64,000 nt of DNA. Source: Hydrogenovibrio sp965140365 (lineage in GTDB: Bacteria; Pseudomonadota; Gammaproteobacteria; Thiomicrospirales; Thiomicrospiraceae). Shown piece by piece: positions 9,108 through 17,276 of this stretch (its first letter is position 1; each line of letters begins with the position of its first letter). A model generated the notes under the pieces. The model saw only the letters and a list, made by a program, of their open reading frames with translations, had not been told where the DNA came from and ran no database searches. The position numbers were made by a program, and so were the translations under genes. The stretch is taken from assembly GCA_965140365.1 (NCBI GenBank), contig OZ223196.1. One strand, 5' to 3'.

Positions 9108-10055
9108 TCAGCGGTTTCGCTTGTTTTTCTTTTGCTTTCGAGCCTCAAGGCGGGCTTGCTTTTTCGCGGCTTTTTGTTCGCGCTTGATTTCGACTTGTTG
9201 CAATTCCTGCTCCATCATGTCCGGGGTTTCAAAGGTCAGGGCACCGAGTTGGCCGTCACGGATTTCGGTAATCAAAATACGGGAAATTTTATCCAGGTTG
9301 ACCTGTCCGCCGCTGACCAAACAACCGCGGTCGCGGCCGATGGTTTCCAGAAAAGCGACATCCGGGAAGGGATCGTGCAGCGGGAGCTCGTCGAGTTGAT
9401 AGCGTTCTTGCAAGCGTTCCGGGTAGTGTTCTAACAAGTATTCGGCCGCGTAACTGGCGATGTCGGGCAATTCGAAAGCGGTTTCTTTGATGCCGCCGGT
9501 AATCGCCAAACGATAACCGGAGTGTTCGTTTTCGATGTTTGGCCACAGCATGCCGGGGGAATCGAACAGGGTAATGCCGTCTTCCAGTTTGATGCGTTGC
9601 AGCATTTTGGTCACGGCCGGTTCATTGCCGGTTTTGGCAATCGGGCGGCTGGCCAGGGTATTGATTAAAGTGGATTTTCCAACATTCGGAATGCCAAGAA
9701 TCAGCGCGTGTATGACTTTGACGGAATCTTCTTCACGCGGAAACATTTTATTAATGATGCCAAGCACTTGCGCTTTACGATCGGATTGCTGGGCATTCAA
9801 GGCCAATGTTTTAATGTTTTGATGTTGTTCGAAATAGCTTTGCCAATCAGCGGTTTTTTCGGCATCTGCCAGGTCGGATTTATTAAAAATTTTAAGGGTG
9901 GGTTTTTCGCCACGCAGTTTGGCAATCATTGGGTTTTCGCTGCTGAATGGAATGCGAGCGTCCAGTACTTCGATGATCAAATCCACTTGTGGAAGGATTT
10001 CGCGCACTTCTTTTTGCGCTTTGTGCATGTGCCCTGGATACCATTGAATTTGCAT
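9108..10055 (-). CDS. ylqF: Ribosome biogenesis GTPase YlqF/RbgA
   Basis: A circularly permuted GTPase of 315 residues: the G4 motif NKSD comes first (FNKSDLAD, near 60), then G1 GIPNVGKST (near 125) and the G3-type DSPGML. It begins MQIQWYPGHMHKAQKE, the hallmark of RbgA/YlqF, and ends in a very basic Lys/Arg tail suited to rRNA contact. In Bacillus this protein helps late 50S maturation; a similar role is inferred. It has its own gap upstream and is divergent from the PaaI-type thioesterase gene. Confidence 0.93.
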   Translation of the reverse strand: MQIQWYPGHMHKAQKEVREILPQVDLIIEVLDARIPFSSENPMIAKLRGEKPTLKIFNKSDLADAEKTADWQSYFEQHQNIKTLALNAQQSDRKAQVLGIINKMFPREEDSVKVIHALILGIPNVGKSTLINTLASRPIAKTGNEPAVTKMLQRIKLEDGITLFDSPGMLWPNIENEHSGYRLAITGGIKETAFELPDIASYAAEYLLEHYPERLQERYQLDELPLHDPFPDVAFLETIGRDRGCLVSGGQVNLDKISRILITEIRDGQLGALTFETPDMMEQELQQVEIKREQKAAKKQARLEARKQKKNKRNR

Positions 10056-10207
10056 GTTTTGTTTTTAACCCTTTTGCTTGGATTGAGTTCAATTGAATTT
10101 AAGGTGAATTATAGACCTTTATCTTTGGCAGGCCTGGACATTTTTAATTTAAGGAAAACGGGATGATAAAATAAAGCTTTTTACTTTGTAGAGGGCCTTG
10201 CTTCAAG

Positions 10208-10591
10208 ATGAATGCCGTTAAATTTCCTTTTTTGGAGCACATTGGTGCGGAATTAAAAAACTATACCACGGGAACGGCGGAAGTGGCACTTCATGTCGAG
10301 CCTTATCATCTACAACACATGGGGTTTGTACACGGTGGCGTAATTTCAACCTTGATGGATAACACCGGCTGGTATGCGGCGGTTTCAAGCTTGGATGAGG
10401 GGTTTACCGCCGTGACCATGGAAATCAAGATCAACTATCTTAAACCGGCTTCCGGGAAACATTTATTGGCGTCGGCTGAAGTGAAACGCCAAGGCAAGAA
10501 GGTGGCCTTTGTGACCATTGAGCTCCATGATGAAGGAAAGTTGGTGGCTTATGCGACCGGTACTTATGCGATTTTGAAAGAAGGCGCATAA
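10208..10591 (+). CDS. PaaI-family hotdog-fold thioesterase
   Basis: A 127-residue single hotdog domain. The active-site helix region HMGFVHGGVISTLMDNTGWYA contains the HGG and Asp typical of PaaI/YdiI acyl-CoA thioesterases, and the C-terminal half alternates beta strands as expected (VTMEIKINYLKPASGKHL). Substrate cannot be inferred. It is a single gene between divergent ylqF and a convergent small membrane gene, closed by a strong symmetric terminator at 10597-10621. Confidence 0.88.
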   Translation: MNAVKFPFLEHIGAELKNYTTGTAEVALHVEPYHLQHMGFVHGGVISTLMDNTGWYAAVSSLDEGFTAVTMEIKINYLKPASGKHLLASAEVKRQGKKVAFVTIELHDEGKLVAYATGTYAILKEGA

Positions 10592-10596
10592 AACCC

Positions 10597-10621
10597 AAAA
10601 ACCGCCAGGCCTGGCGGTTTT
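10597..10621. terminator. Bidirectional terminator with CCAGGCCTGG core
   Basis: AAAACCGCCAGG is followed directly by CCTGGCGGTTTT, a perfect palindromic stem with A-run before and T-run after. It serves the thioesterase gene and could act on the convergent small membrane gene's strand as well. Confidence 0.85.
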
Positions 10622-10640
10622 CAATTAAGCGAGTTTAACC

Positions 10641-10883
10641 TCAGCGTCGGCCGAAAATGCGCATCAAAAAACGCACCAGCAGGACGATGCCGGAAATCAA
10701 CCAAAGGTAAACAAACCAACGTACCACCTCATAAAGCGATGTCATCTGCCCTGACAGGTGTTGTAATCCTTCCACCGATAACTGGCCGTTTTCGGCTGTG
10801 CCGAGTGCGATCATCGCAACGATGAGCATCACGGCTCCCAGGCCAGCGCCTAAATACAGAAAAATTTTCTGCCAAATATCCAT
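10641..10883 (-). CDS. Small two-helix membrane protein, unknown
   Basis: An 80-residue protein that I do not recognise, with two predicted transmembrane helices (about 6-28 and 54-73) joined by a polar loop and ending in a basic tail (RIFGRR) that suggests a cytoplasmic C-terminus. A purine-rich AGAGAGAA sits just before the ATG. It has no evident operon partner and converges on the thioesterase gene. Clean membrane topology and the ribosome site argue that it is real. Confidence 0.65.
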   Translation of the reverse strand: MDIWQKIFLYLGAGLGAVMLIVAMIALGTAENGQLSVEGLQHLSGQMTSLYEVVRWFVYLWLISGIVLLVRFLMRIFGRR

Positions 10884-11047
10884 ATGTTCTCTCTTTTAAG
10901 TTAGCGGAGTTGGTTGTTTGGTTACCGATTCTACCGAAAAAATGCTGTGGACGATATGATTAAGCAGATGTTTTAGCACTGAAAACCGAAAATAAGCTTA
11001 GCTTTTAAAGGGATAAGGCGCTATAGGGGGATGAAAAAATTTTATTT

Positions 11048-11064
11048 CCTAGTGGTTCACTAGG
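11048..11064. promoter_or_regulatory. Perfect 7-bp dyad next to a possible -10 box
   Basis: CCTAGTG-GTT-CACTAGG is immediately followed by TTATATACT, containing TATACT at 11068-11073, which resembles a sigma-70 -10 hexamer about 45 bases before the next ATG. The dyad would overlap the -35/spacer region and could be an operator for the downstream hypothetical gene. No clear -35 is visible. Confidence 0.4.
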
Positions 11065-11119
11065 TTATATACTGTCAGCGAGGTATGTGAAATCGTTAAT
11101 CGTTTAAGGGAGACTTGCT

Positions 11120-11458
11120 ATGCCAAGAGCCAGAAACCCTCACGATGCGAGAAGTGTGCCTGTTCCTTCGGCGGCTCCGCATCATGTGAGGACGTCAACA
11201 TCCGCCGACCATGCGAACCCGCGAGGGACCTTGTGTCGTTTTCAGCCGAAAGAAGTCAATATGATGCCCGGTAACTGGGCTGAGCCGGGAAATCCAACCC
11301 CGTATGAATTACGCGTGACAATTCAGACCTGTAAGCGCCTTTGGCATGAGAATAAAGCGGCTTTGGAGCATCCAGAATGCGATCATGAGGTGACCGAGCA
11401 CAATATTAAAGTGCTGGAAAAGCTCTATATTCATTTGATGGATTATTTAGTGGAGTAG
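11120..11458 (+). CDS. Hypothetical protein, 112 residues
   Basis: I do not recognise this protein. The first half is basic and low in secondary structure (Pro, Arg, His, Ser); the second half (60-112) looks helical, with CKRLWHENKA and a C-terminal helix HNIKVLEKLYIHLMDYLVE. The ATG is preceded by AAGGGAGA at good spacing. An internal ATG at 11261 would leave only the helical part. The gene stands alone and is closed by a bidirectional terminator shared with csp. Confidence 0.65.
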   Translation: MPRARNPHDARSVPVPSAAPHHVRTSTSADHANPRGTLCRFQPKEVNMMPGNWAEPGNPTPYELRVTIQTCKRLWHENKAALEHPECDHEVTEHNIKVLEKLYIHLMDYLVE

Positions 11459-11482
11459 TTAGTTTTGAAAATTTTCGGGCAT

Positions 11483-11513
11483 AAAAAAAGCAGGACAATG
11501 TCCTGCTTTTTTA
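11483..11513. terminator. Bidirectional terminator between hypothetical gene and csp
   Basis: AAAAAAAGCAGGAC-AAT-GTCCTGCTTTTTT is a perfect stem flanked by A and T runs. It ends both the rightward hypothetical gene and the leftward cold-shock gene. It lacks the CCAGGCCTGG core seen in other terminators here. Confidence 0.92.
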
Positions 11514-11537
11514 AATCATAACACAGAAAGCTGTGGC

Positions 11538-11747
11538 TTACAGTGCCGTAATGTTTTCTGCTTGAGGGCCTTTAGCGCCTTGAGTGACAGTGAACTCAAC
11601 TTTTTGACCTTCGGCCAAAGTTTTGAAGCCAGAACCGGAGATGGCACTGAAGTGTGCGAAAACATCCGGGCCGGATTCTTGTTCGATAAAGCCAAAGCCT
11701 TTTGATTCGTTAAACCATTTAACGGTACCAGTCGTTGTTTCAGACAT
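11538..11747 (-). CDS. csp: CspA-family cold-shock protein
   Basis: A 69-residue single cold-shock domain with both RNA-binding motifs: KGFGFI (RNP1) and VFAHFSAI (RNP2). It binds single-stranded nucleic acid as an RNA chaperone. Length and sequence are typical. The upstream leader on this strand keeps the cspA upstream box (11781-11793), so regulation at the mRNA level, as for E. coli cspA, is likely. Which csp paralogue this is cannot be told from the window. Confidence 0.97.
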   Translation of the reverse strand: MSETTTGTVKWFNESKGFGFIEQESGPDVFAHFSAISGSGFKTLAEGQKVEFTVTQGAKGPQAENITAL

Positions 11748-11780
11748 AATATTGTATCCTGTAAAAATTTATAAAAAAGA

Positions 11781-11793
11781 GTGCCTTTCGGCG
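11781..11793 (-). promoter_or_regulatory. cspA-type upstream box in the csp 5' leader
   Basis: Read on the minus strand, CGCCGAAAGGCAC lies 34 bases before the csp start codon. The same string occurs near the 3' end of the E. coli cspA leader, where it aids translation of cold-shock mRNAs. The leader between here and 11990 is AT-rich, consistent with a long untranslated region. Confidence 0.8.
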
Positions 11794-11990
11794 TAAACAT
11801 CAGAAAAATAAACTGTTACTTATAATGTGAACTACTGAGAACGGAGAATTACGAATAAAACAACGAAGTCGTGCAGATAAACAAAGAATTTCAGAATTAC
11901 TTTCTAAGTGGAAATCTATTAGACGCTAAAGTGAGTCATAAGTCAATTAATATTTGCAAAACAATTACTTTTGATTGTGGCTGTACTTTT

Positions 11991-12026
11991 AACCTTGTTA
12001 TGACCAGGCCTGGTGATAACAAGGTT
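11991..12026. repeat. 36-bp near-perfect palindrome centred on CCAGGCCTGG
   Basis: AACCTTGTTAT, then G, then ACCAGGCCTGGT, then G, then ATAACAAGGTT: the arms are perfectly complementary except for one opposed G-G pair. It lies between the ends of the csp leader and the nitroreductase gene (minus, ends 12037). It may terminate the nitroreductase gene, but the T-run after it is poor. The remaining gap 11794-11990 shows only AT-rich leader sequence. Confidence 0.7.
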
Positions 12027-12036
12027 AAAGGTTTTT

Positions 12037-12654
12037 TCAAAGGTAAGAGACTAATTCCGTCAGCGGTAAGCGGTGTTTCGGTCTGGCTTGGTCGGCGGGT
12101 TCGCCCAAAGCCATAATGACGTGCAGGTCGTATTGATCGGCATCCAACTTCAAGGCTTTCATGGCTTGGTCTTTATCGAAGCCTTCAATTGGGCAAGAGT
12201 CGATGCCGAAGGCCTGAGCGGCGGTCATCATATTCCCCAAAGCGATGTAAGCCTGTTTCCCAGACCAGTAGGGTAAAGTTTGTTCGTTGAATTGACTGAT
12301 GTAACTCGCGTAAAAGTTTAGCACACCCAGCATGGCATTGTCGTCCAGGCCCCAGCGATCAAACTGTTTTTTGGCATAATCGGTAATGCCGTCAAATTCC
12401 TTAACGGTGACGAATACAATCAGCTCGCTGCAAGTATCGATTTGCGGTTGGCCACCGCAGGCTTCTTTCAGTTTGGCACGCATGGTCTTATCTCGAACCA
12501 CCAAAAAGCGGGTTGGCTCCAAACCAAAAGAGCTGGGCGATAGTCGACCAACTTCCAGAATTTTTTCAAGCGTTTCCGGTTCGATATTCGCTTCCGGCTT
12601 GAAGGCTTTAACGGCATAACGGTCTTGCATGGCTTGCATGAAGTTTTTTTCCAT
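12037..12654 (-). CDS. Nitroreductase-family NAD(P)H flavin oxidoreductase
   Basis: A 205-residue FMN-dependent nitroreductase-family protein: DRYAVKAF near the N-terminus (the RxSxRxF-like phosphate site), the dimer-core segment LSPSSFGLEPTRFLVV, and the C-terminal VIMALGEPADQARPKHRLPL. Such enzymes reduce quinones, nitro compounds or flavins with NAD(P)H. It is divergent from an HxlR regulator, a pairing common for redox-stress-inducible reductases; HxlR control is inferred. A start at 12654 gives normal length. Confidence 0.87.
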   Translation of the reverse strand: MEKNFMQAMQDRYAVKAFKPEANIEPETLEKILEVGRLSPSSFGLEPTRFLVVRDKTMRAKLKEACGGQPQIDTCSELIVFVTVKEFDGITDYAKKQFDRWGLDDNAMLGVLNFYASYISQFNEQTLPYWSGKQAYIALGNMMTAAQAFGIDSCPIEGFDKDQAMKALKLDADQYDLHVIMALGEPADQARPKHRLPLTELVSYL

Positions 12655-12729
12655 AAGAGTGTCCTTTTCAATGGCGTTCTGGTCAAATTTGTAAAGTGAG
12701 GTTATGCTATCATTTATATATGGTATTGG

Positions 12730-12762
12730 TAAGTATGTACTTTTTTGTAATATACTAACTTA
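12730..12762. promoter_or_regulatory. Dyad in the nitroreductase/hxlR divergent promoter region
   Basis: TAAGTATGTA on the left and TACTAACTTA on the right form an interrupted inverted repeat around an AT-rich centre, about 30 bases before the hxlR ATG. HxlR-type regulators bind dyads of this size between divergent genes, so this is a plausible operator. The repeat is imperfect, and no footprint can be inferred. Confidence 0.45.
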
Positions 12763-12792
12763 AAAGTAACCATTAAAAATAAAAGGAATATA

Positions 12793-13179
12793 ATGTCGGA
12801 AAAAACCTGCGGTTTTGTCGTTAATAACCAGACTTATCAGTGCGCCTTCCAGGTGGCAATTGATATTTTGGATGGTAAGTGGAAGGGGCTGATTCTGTGG
12901 TATTTAATGCAAGGGCCGAAACGTAATAGTGAATTGCGTCGTCTGATACCGAAAATCACACAGAAAATGCTGACGCAAAAACTTCGACAACTGGAGGATG
13001 AAGGTATTGTCATTCGCACTGTATATCCGGTGGTGCCGCCAAAAGTGGATTACCGGCTTACCGAACAAGGCGAACGTCTTAAGCCGGTGTTGGAATTGCT
13101 TTACGAATGGGGGGCTGATTACATCGATGCACGTCAGGTTGACGCTCATCGGCGTGTAACGGATGGTGGAGCCAGCTAG
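12793..13179 (+). CDS. HxlR-family winged-helix transcriptional regulator
   Basis: A 128-residue MarR-like winged-helix protein of the HxlR group: the N-terminal Cys at residue 6 and CAFQVAIDILDGKWKGLILWYL, then PKRNSELRRLIPKITQKMLTQKLRQLEDEGIVIRTVYP, with the wing PPKVDYRLTEQG. HxlR proteins usually act as local regulators, often sensing electrophiles or oxidants through N-terminal cysteines; Cys6 and Cys17 fit that. It is divergent from the nitroreductase, its likely target, and ends 12 bases from the convergent dgkA gene. Confidence 0.93.
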   Translation: MSEKTCGFVVNNQTYQCAFQVAIDILDGKWKGLILWYLMQGPKRNSELRRLIPKITQKMLTQKLRQLEDEGIVIRTVYPVVPPKVDYRLTEQGERLKPVLELLYEWGADYIDARQVDAHRRVTDGGAS

Positions 13180-13191
13180 AAAAATCCGGCT

Positions 13192-13563
13192 TTAAGTAAA
13201 CAGCTTGTCAATAATGAAACCACCCCAGACCAGTGCGGCGAGAAAAAATGACAGGAATACCGCGGCGGAGCCTTGGTCTTTAGCTCGGCCGGACAGTTTG
13301 TGGTAGTCTTCGCCAATGCGATCAATCGTGGATTCCACTGCGGAGTTCAGCATTTCCACAATCAGCACAAACACCAAGACACCGATTAAGGCAATGATTT
13401 CCATTAAGCTGTCGCCCAACCAAAATGCAATCGGCGTTAACAACAAACATAAGATGGCCTCCTGGCGGAAAGCCGCTTCGTGTTTCCAGGTGGACTTTAA
13501 TCCTTTGTAAGAGTAACCGGCGGCGTAAAAAATGCGCGACCATCCGGTGTAAGGCGATTTCAA
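13192..13563 (-). CDS. dgkA: Diacylglycerol kinase
   Basis: Integral membrane enzyme phosphorylating diacylglycerol to phosphatidate in the inner membrane. The 123-residue product has the bacterial DagK layout: an amphipathic N-terminus, three transmembrane helices (about 34-50, 54-75, 100-118) and the signature EMLNSAVESTIDRI, including the catalytic Glu. Length matches E. coli DgkA (122). Confidence 0.95.
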   Translation of the reverse strand: MKSPYTGWSRIFYAAGYSYKGLKSTWKHEAAFRQEAILCLLLTPIAFWLGDSLMEIIALIGVLVFVLIVEMLNSAVESTIDRIGEDYHKLSGRAKDQGSAAVFLSFFLAALVWGGFIIDKLFT

Positions 13564-13667
13564 GGGGTTTTCCTTTTCAGTTCAGTATCGTAGTTGTGGC
13601 CATATGCCATTCGCTATCGTGGTTGAAAGTCTGCAGAACATAAAGCGTTTTTTGAATCATATAGTGA

Positions 13668-13827
13668 GAGAGCTTTGCACGAGATGGATGCACGGATAAA
13701 AATGGCTAAAATTTCCCTGAATGTCGTTGAAAAACTGGCGAATAGCTCGCTATTCGCTGCGTTTTCCGCCTAATTCAGAAAAATTTTATCTCATTTTTCT
13801 ATCGCGCCCCACTCATGCAAAGCTCTC
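13668..13827. repeat. 160-bp imperfect hairpin in the dgkA-lysE gap
   Basis: The 378-base gap 13564-13941 has no gene but holds a large inverted repeat. Outer arms GAGAGCTTTGCACGAG (13668-13683) and CTCATGCAAAGCTCTC (13812-13827) match at 15 of 16 positions. Middle arms around TAAAATTT and AAATTTTA, ending CTGAAT and ATTCAG, are imperfect. The apex is a perfect 9-bp stem, GCGAATAGC and GCTATTCGC, with a two-base loop (13738-13757). It looks like a palindromic mobile element or structured repeat. I found no second copy, though TCGTGCAAAGCTT recurs at 26354. The rest of the gap shows nothing recognisable. Confidence 0.7.
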
Positions 13828-13941
13828 AGTGAGGATTCGACTTGCGTCAAACACTGTGCGAAATGAAAAACATCATCCAATAGCCCTGGTTGGTCAGTGT
13901 GGTTCATCATTATTTGGTTAACCTTTTTTCTTTCCAAAGCA

Positions 13942-14571
13942 TTAAGGTGTTCGGTTTTCCAGCATCGCCATTTTGATGCCGGTGTAAATCAATGTTAGCC
14001 CCGCGGCTTTATTGATCAACTGAATCGCCCAAGCTTTCAATTTTCGTCTTGCCATATGGGCCCCCATAAAACTGTAAAGGCTGTAAACCAAGGTGTCGGC
14101 AAAGAAAAAGGTTAGCCCAATCAGAAGCAGTTGCATGAATAACGGTTCGTTTGGGTTAATGAACTGAGGCAACAGGGCGGTGAAGTACATTAACGCTTTG
14201 GGGTTGGCCAATTGAATCACCAATCCTTGGCTGAAGAGCTTAAGTGCGTGATGGTCGGTTTTTGTCTGGCGGAATTGAATGGCCGATCCCTTACTGAACA
14301 GCACGGTCACCCCTAGGTAAATTAAAAATGCCACGCCCAACCATTTGATGAGGGTGAACATTAAGCTGGAAGCGACAATCAAAGCGGAAATGCCCGTTGC
14401 CGATAACGCAAAGAAAATCAAGTCCGCTGATGCAATGCCTAAGACGCCTAAAAATGCTTTTTTGGATTGCAGTGACGCGCCTTGTGAAGCGACGGTCATC
14501 GCCGACGGCCCGGGCACCAGAATCAATAAAAAAGTAGTGATGAAAAAGATGGAATAATGTTCGATGGACAC
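13942..14571 (-). CDS. LysE/RhtB-family amino-acid exporter
   Basis: A 209-residue membrane protein with about six transmembrane segments and the family signature VPGPSAMTVASQGASLQSKKAF near the N-terminus, plus NPKALMYFTALLPQFINP in the middle. Members export amino acids or derivatives such as homoserine or threonine; the substrate is not predictable. It stands alone, downstream of proS behind a strong terminator. Confidence 0.9.
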   Translation of the reverse strand: MSIEHYSIFFITTFLLILVPGPSAMTVASQGASLQSKKAFLGVLGIASADLIFFALSATGISALIVASSLMFTLIKWLGVAFLIYLGVTVLFSKGSAIQFRQTKTDHHALKLFSQGLVIQLANPKALMYFTALLPQFINPNEPLFMQLLLIGLTFFFADTLVYSLYSFMGAHMARRKLKAWAIQLINKAAGLTLIYTGIKMAMLENRTP

Positions 14572-14648
14572 TTTGATTACGCCTGTGTAATTAAGAGCTT
14601 AATCTTACGACTTTTGAAGCCAAAGAATGCATTTTTTATCGTGAAAAC

Positions 14649-14675
14649 AAAAAACCACCAGGCCTGGTGGTTTTT
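14649..14675. terminator. proS terminator with CCAGGCCTGG core
   Basis: AAAAAACCACCAGG followed by CCTGGTGGTTTTT is a perfect palindromic stem flanked by A and T runs, 30 bases past the proS stop on the minus strand. Confidence 0.88.
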
Positions 14676-14704
14676 ATGAATGGACGTATAATGCCGAACT
14701 CGAC

Positions 14705-16420
14705 TTAAGCGTTGAGCTTGGCTAGTAAGAAATCCATAAACTCCGCTTCGGCCACGTCCTGGGGTTTTTCATCTGTGCGGTGTTTGTATTCAATCATGCC
14801 GTTGTCCAAGCCTCGCTCACCGATAACGATTCGATGCGGAATGCCAATCAACTCCATGTCGTTAAACATTACGCCCGGGCGTTCGCTGCGGTCGTCGAAC
14901 AGCACTTCGATGCCTTTGGCCGTTAATTCGTCATAAAGTTTGTTGGCGGCTTCCGCCACACGGGGCGATTTATGCATTTGCATTGGCACGATGCACACTT
15001 GGAACGGTGCGATGGCTTCCGGCCAGATAATGCCTTTGTCGTCGTGATTCTGCTCGATGGCCGCGGCGACCACACGCGTGACGCCAATGCCGTAACAACC
15101 CATTTCCAATACTTGCGCACGAGAGTTTTCGTTCAGTACGGTGGCGTTAAGGGCTTCGGAATATTTGTTGCCCAGTTGGAAAATGTGGCCCACTTCAATG
15201 CCGCGACGAATTTCGATTTTGCCTTTCCCGCATGGGCTGGGATCGCCTTTGACGACATTACGGATGTCGGCGACCAGTGTTGGGTTGGCGTTACGATCCC
15301 AGTTGGCGCCGGTGTAGTGAAAGCCGTCTTCATTGGCACCGCAGATGAAATCCACAGCGTGGTCAGCGGTACGATCCACAATGACGGGAATATTTAAACC
15401 CACCGGCCCGATGGAGCCGGCATTGCAACCGACGGCGTTGAGTATTTCGGCATCACTGGCCATTTCAAGTGGTTCGGCCACCAAGTCCAGTTTTTCGGCC
15501 TTGATTTCGTTGAGCTCGTGGTCGCCACGTACCACCAGCGCCACGACCGGGTTTTCGTCGGTCGCCCCTTTGACAATCAAGGTTTTCAAGACTTTCTTTT
15601 TCTTGACCTGCAGAAAGTCACAGACTTCTTCAATGCTATGTTTGCCGGGGGTGGCGACTTTGGTCAGGTCTTCGTTCGGGGCCGGACGCTCTCCGCGAGG
15701 CTCCAGAGCTTCTGCCAGTTCGACGTTTGCGGCGAAATCGGATTCGGTGGAGAAAGCGATGTCGTCTTCACCGGAGTCGGCCAGCACGTGGAATTCGTGC
15801 GAGCCGTCGCCGCCGATGGAACCGGTGTCCGCCTGGACTGGACGGAAGTCGAGTCCGATGCGCGTAAAGATGCGGTTATAAGCATCGTACATTTCGTCGT
15901 AAGTGGTTTGCAGGCTGTTGCGATCCATATGGAAAGAGTAGGCGTCTTTCATAATGAATTCACGCGAACGCATGACGCCAAAACGTGGACGAATTTCATC
16001 ACGGAATTTGGTTTGAATTTGGTAGAAATTGGCGGGTAACTGCTTGTAACTGCGGATTTCCTTGCGTACCAAATCGGTGATGATTTCTTCGTGGGTTGGC
16101 CCTAGGGCAAAATCGCGTTGGTGGCGGTCTTTAAAACGCAGCAGTTCCGGCCCGTAATCCTCGGCACGGCCGGATTCTTCCCACAGTTCCATGGGTTGCA
16201 CCACCGGCATCAGCAATTCCTGCGCGCCGGAGCGGTTCATTTCCTCACGCACAATCGCTTCCACTTTGCGTAACACTCGCACACCCAATGGCAGCCAGTT
16301 GTATAAGCCGCCTGCCAGCGGCCGAATCAAACCGGCACGCAGCATAAGCTGGTGGCTGATGACAACGGCATCGGCCGGGGTTTCACGAGTGGTGGCGAGT
16401 AAAAGCGATGATGTTTTCAT
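14705..16420 (-). CDS. proS: Prolyl-tRNA synthetase
   Basis: Class II synthetase charging tRNA-Pro. The 571-residue product is the bacterial type. It has class II motif 1 near GLYNWLPLGVRVLRKVEAIVREEM, motif 2 FRDEIRPRFGVMRSREFIMKD, an inserted YbaK-like editing domain between about 225 and 390 (TLIVKGATDENPVVALVVRGDHELNEIKAEK) and motif 3 in GCYGIGVTRVVAAAIEQ. Length matches E. coli ProS (572). The gene is monocistronic. Confidence 0.98.
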   Translation of the reverse strand: MKTSSLLLATTRETPADAVVISHQLMLRAGLIRPLAGGLYNWLPLGVRVLRKVEAIVREEMNRSGAQELLMPVVQPMELWEESGRAEDYGPELLRFKDRHQRDFALGPTHEEIITDLVRKEIRSYKQLPANFYQIQTKFRDEIRPRFGVMRSREFIMKDAYSFHMDRNSLQTTYDEMYDAYNRIFTRIGLDFRPVQADTGSIGGDGSHEFHVLADSGEDDIAFSTESDFAANVELAEALEPRGERPAPNEDLTKVATPGKHSIEEVCDFLQVKKKKVLKTLIVKGATDENPVVALVVRGDHELNEIKAEKLDLVAEPLEMASDAEILNAVGCNAGSIGPVGLNIPVIVDRTADHAVDFICGANEDGFHYTGANWDRNANPTLVADIRNVVKGDPSPCGKGKIEIRRGIEVGHIFQLGNKYSEALNATVLNENSRAQVLEMGCYGIGVTRVVAAAIEQNHDDKGIIWPEAIAPFQVCIVPMQMHKSPRVAEAANKLYDELTAKGIEVLFDDRSERPGVMFNDMELIGIPHRIVIGERGLDNGMIEYKHRTDEKPQDVAEAEFMDFLLAKLNA

Positions 16421-16538
16421 GGTGCGAAATCAAACCCTTCTTGGTGAATTTTTAATCGGATAAACAAAGCGGCTATTTTAGCATGAAAGGTCGGTCGAGA
16501 AACCGAAAATCCTGCCAGGCCTGACGTGGTCTGTGGGC

Positions 16539-17165
16539 TTAACGAATGTAACCGATGACGGCGATGAAATGACAGATGGAACCGGCCAGTACAAACAGGT
16601 GCCAGATGCCATGTGCATGACGTAGTAGGTTTTTGTCATCGAGAATATAGAAAACAATGCCGGCCGTGTAAGCGATGCCGCCGATGGTCAACCAGTAAAG
16701 GCCGGCTGTGGGCAGCGCCGCTTTTAAAGCGCTGAAATCCAGCATGACCATCCAGCCCATAATCAGGTAAATGGCTAGCTGTAACCATTCAATGCGACGT
16801 TTGATAAAAAGGTCGAGCAGAATGCCAACAATGGCCAGTGACCAGACAATGATCAGTATCAATAAGCCTTTGGAATCGATTAATGTCACCAGCGTGAAAG
16901 GTGTGTAGGTGCCGGCAATCAGTAGGTAAATGGAAATGTGATCCAGCTTTTGAAAAATTCGCTTCGACAAGGGGTGTTTAAAGCTGTGGTATAAGGTTGA
17001 AAAGCTGTAAAGCATCACCAGTGTCAGGCCGAATGTCAGGTAACCGATAAACAACAGGACACTGTTTTGCAAAATGCCCACTGCAATTAAGGCGCCAAGC
17101 CCCATCAGCGCGAAAACCGCGCCGACAAGATGGGTGATGCTATTGAATTTTTCGGAATAATACAT
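16539..17165 (-). CDS. trhA: Hemolysin III / TrhA-family seven-helix membrane protein
   Basis: A 208-residue protein of the hemolysin III/PAQR superfamily: an N-terminal EKFNSITHLVGAVFAL, the conserved STLYHSFKH with Ser and His, AGTYTPF in the middle, and a C-terminal GIWHLFVLAGSICHF. These Ser/Asp/His residues form the conserved hydrolase-like site, and seven helices are predicted. The physiological role is unsettled (membrane homeostasis has been proposed). Single gene; 142 bases separate it from the DUF1275 gene upstream. Confidence 0.9.
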   Translation of the reverse strand: MYYSEKFNSITHLVGAVFALMGLGALIAVGILQNSVLLFIGYLTFGLTLVMLYSFSTLYHSFKHPLSKRIFQKLDHISIYLLIAGTYTPFTLVTLIDSKGLLILIIVWSLAIVGILLDLFIKRRIEWLQLAIYLIMGWMVMLDFSALKAALPTAGLYWLTIGGIAYTAGIVFYILDDKNLLRHAHGIWHLFVLAGSICHFIAVIGYIR

Positions 17166-17210
17166 GCGTTTAAAGGCACTCTAAATTTAAATGTTAAGTC
17201 AGTGTATCAA

Positions 17211-17256
17211 ACCCCTCTGAATTCTGTGATGAAAAAATCATGAAATCCAGAGGGGT
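17211..17256. repeat. Inverted repeat upstream of trhA
   Basis: ACCCCTCTG at 17211-17219 and its exact complement CAGAGGGGT at 17248-17256 enclose 28 bases containing a second small dyad (ATGA, A-run, TCAT). It lies about 45 bases upstream of trhA on that gene's strand, so it could be a leader hairpin or an operator. Confidence 0.5.
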
Positions 17257-17276
17257 GAATGGATGGCCGTTACGAC

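Noticed and set aside
11871..12116. 81-codon plus-strand ORF between csp and the nitroreductase gene
   Set aside because: It runs through the 36-bp palindrome into the antisense of the nitroreductase gene; there is no ribosome site or domain.
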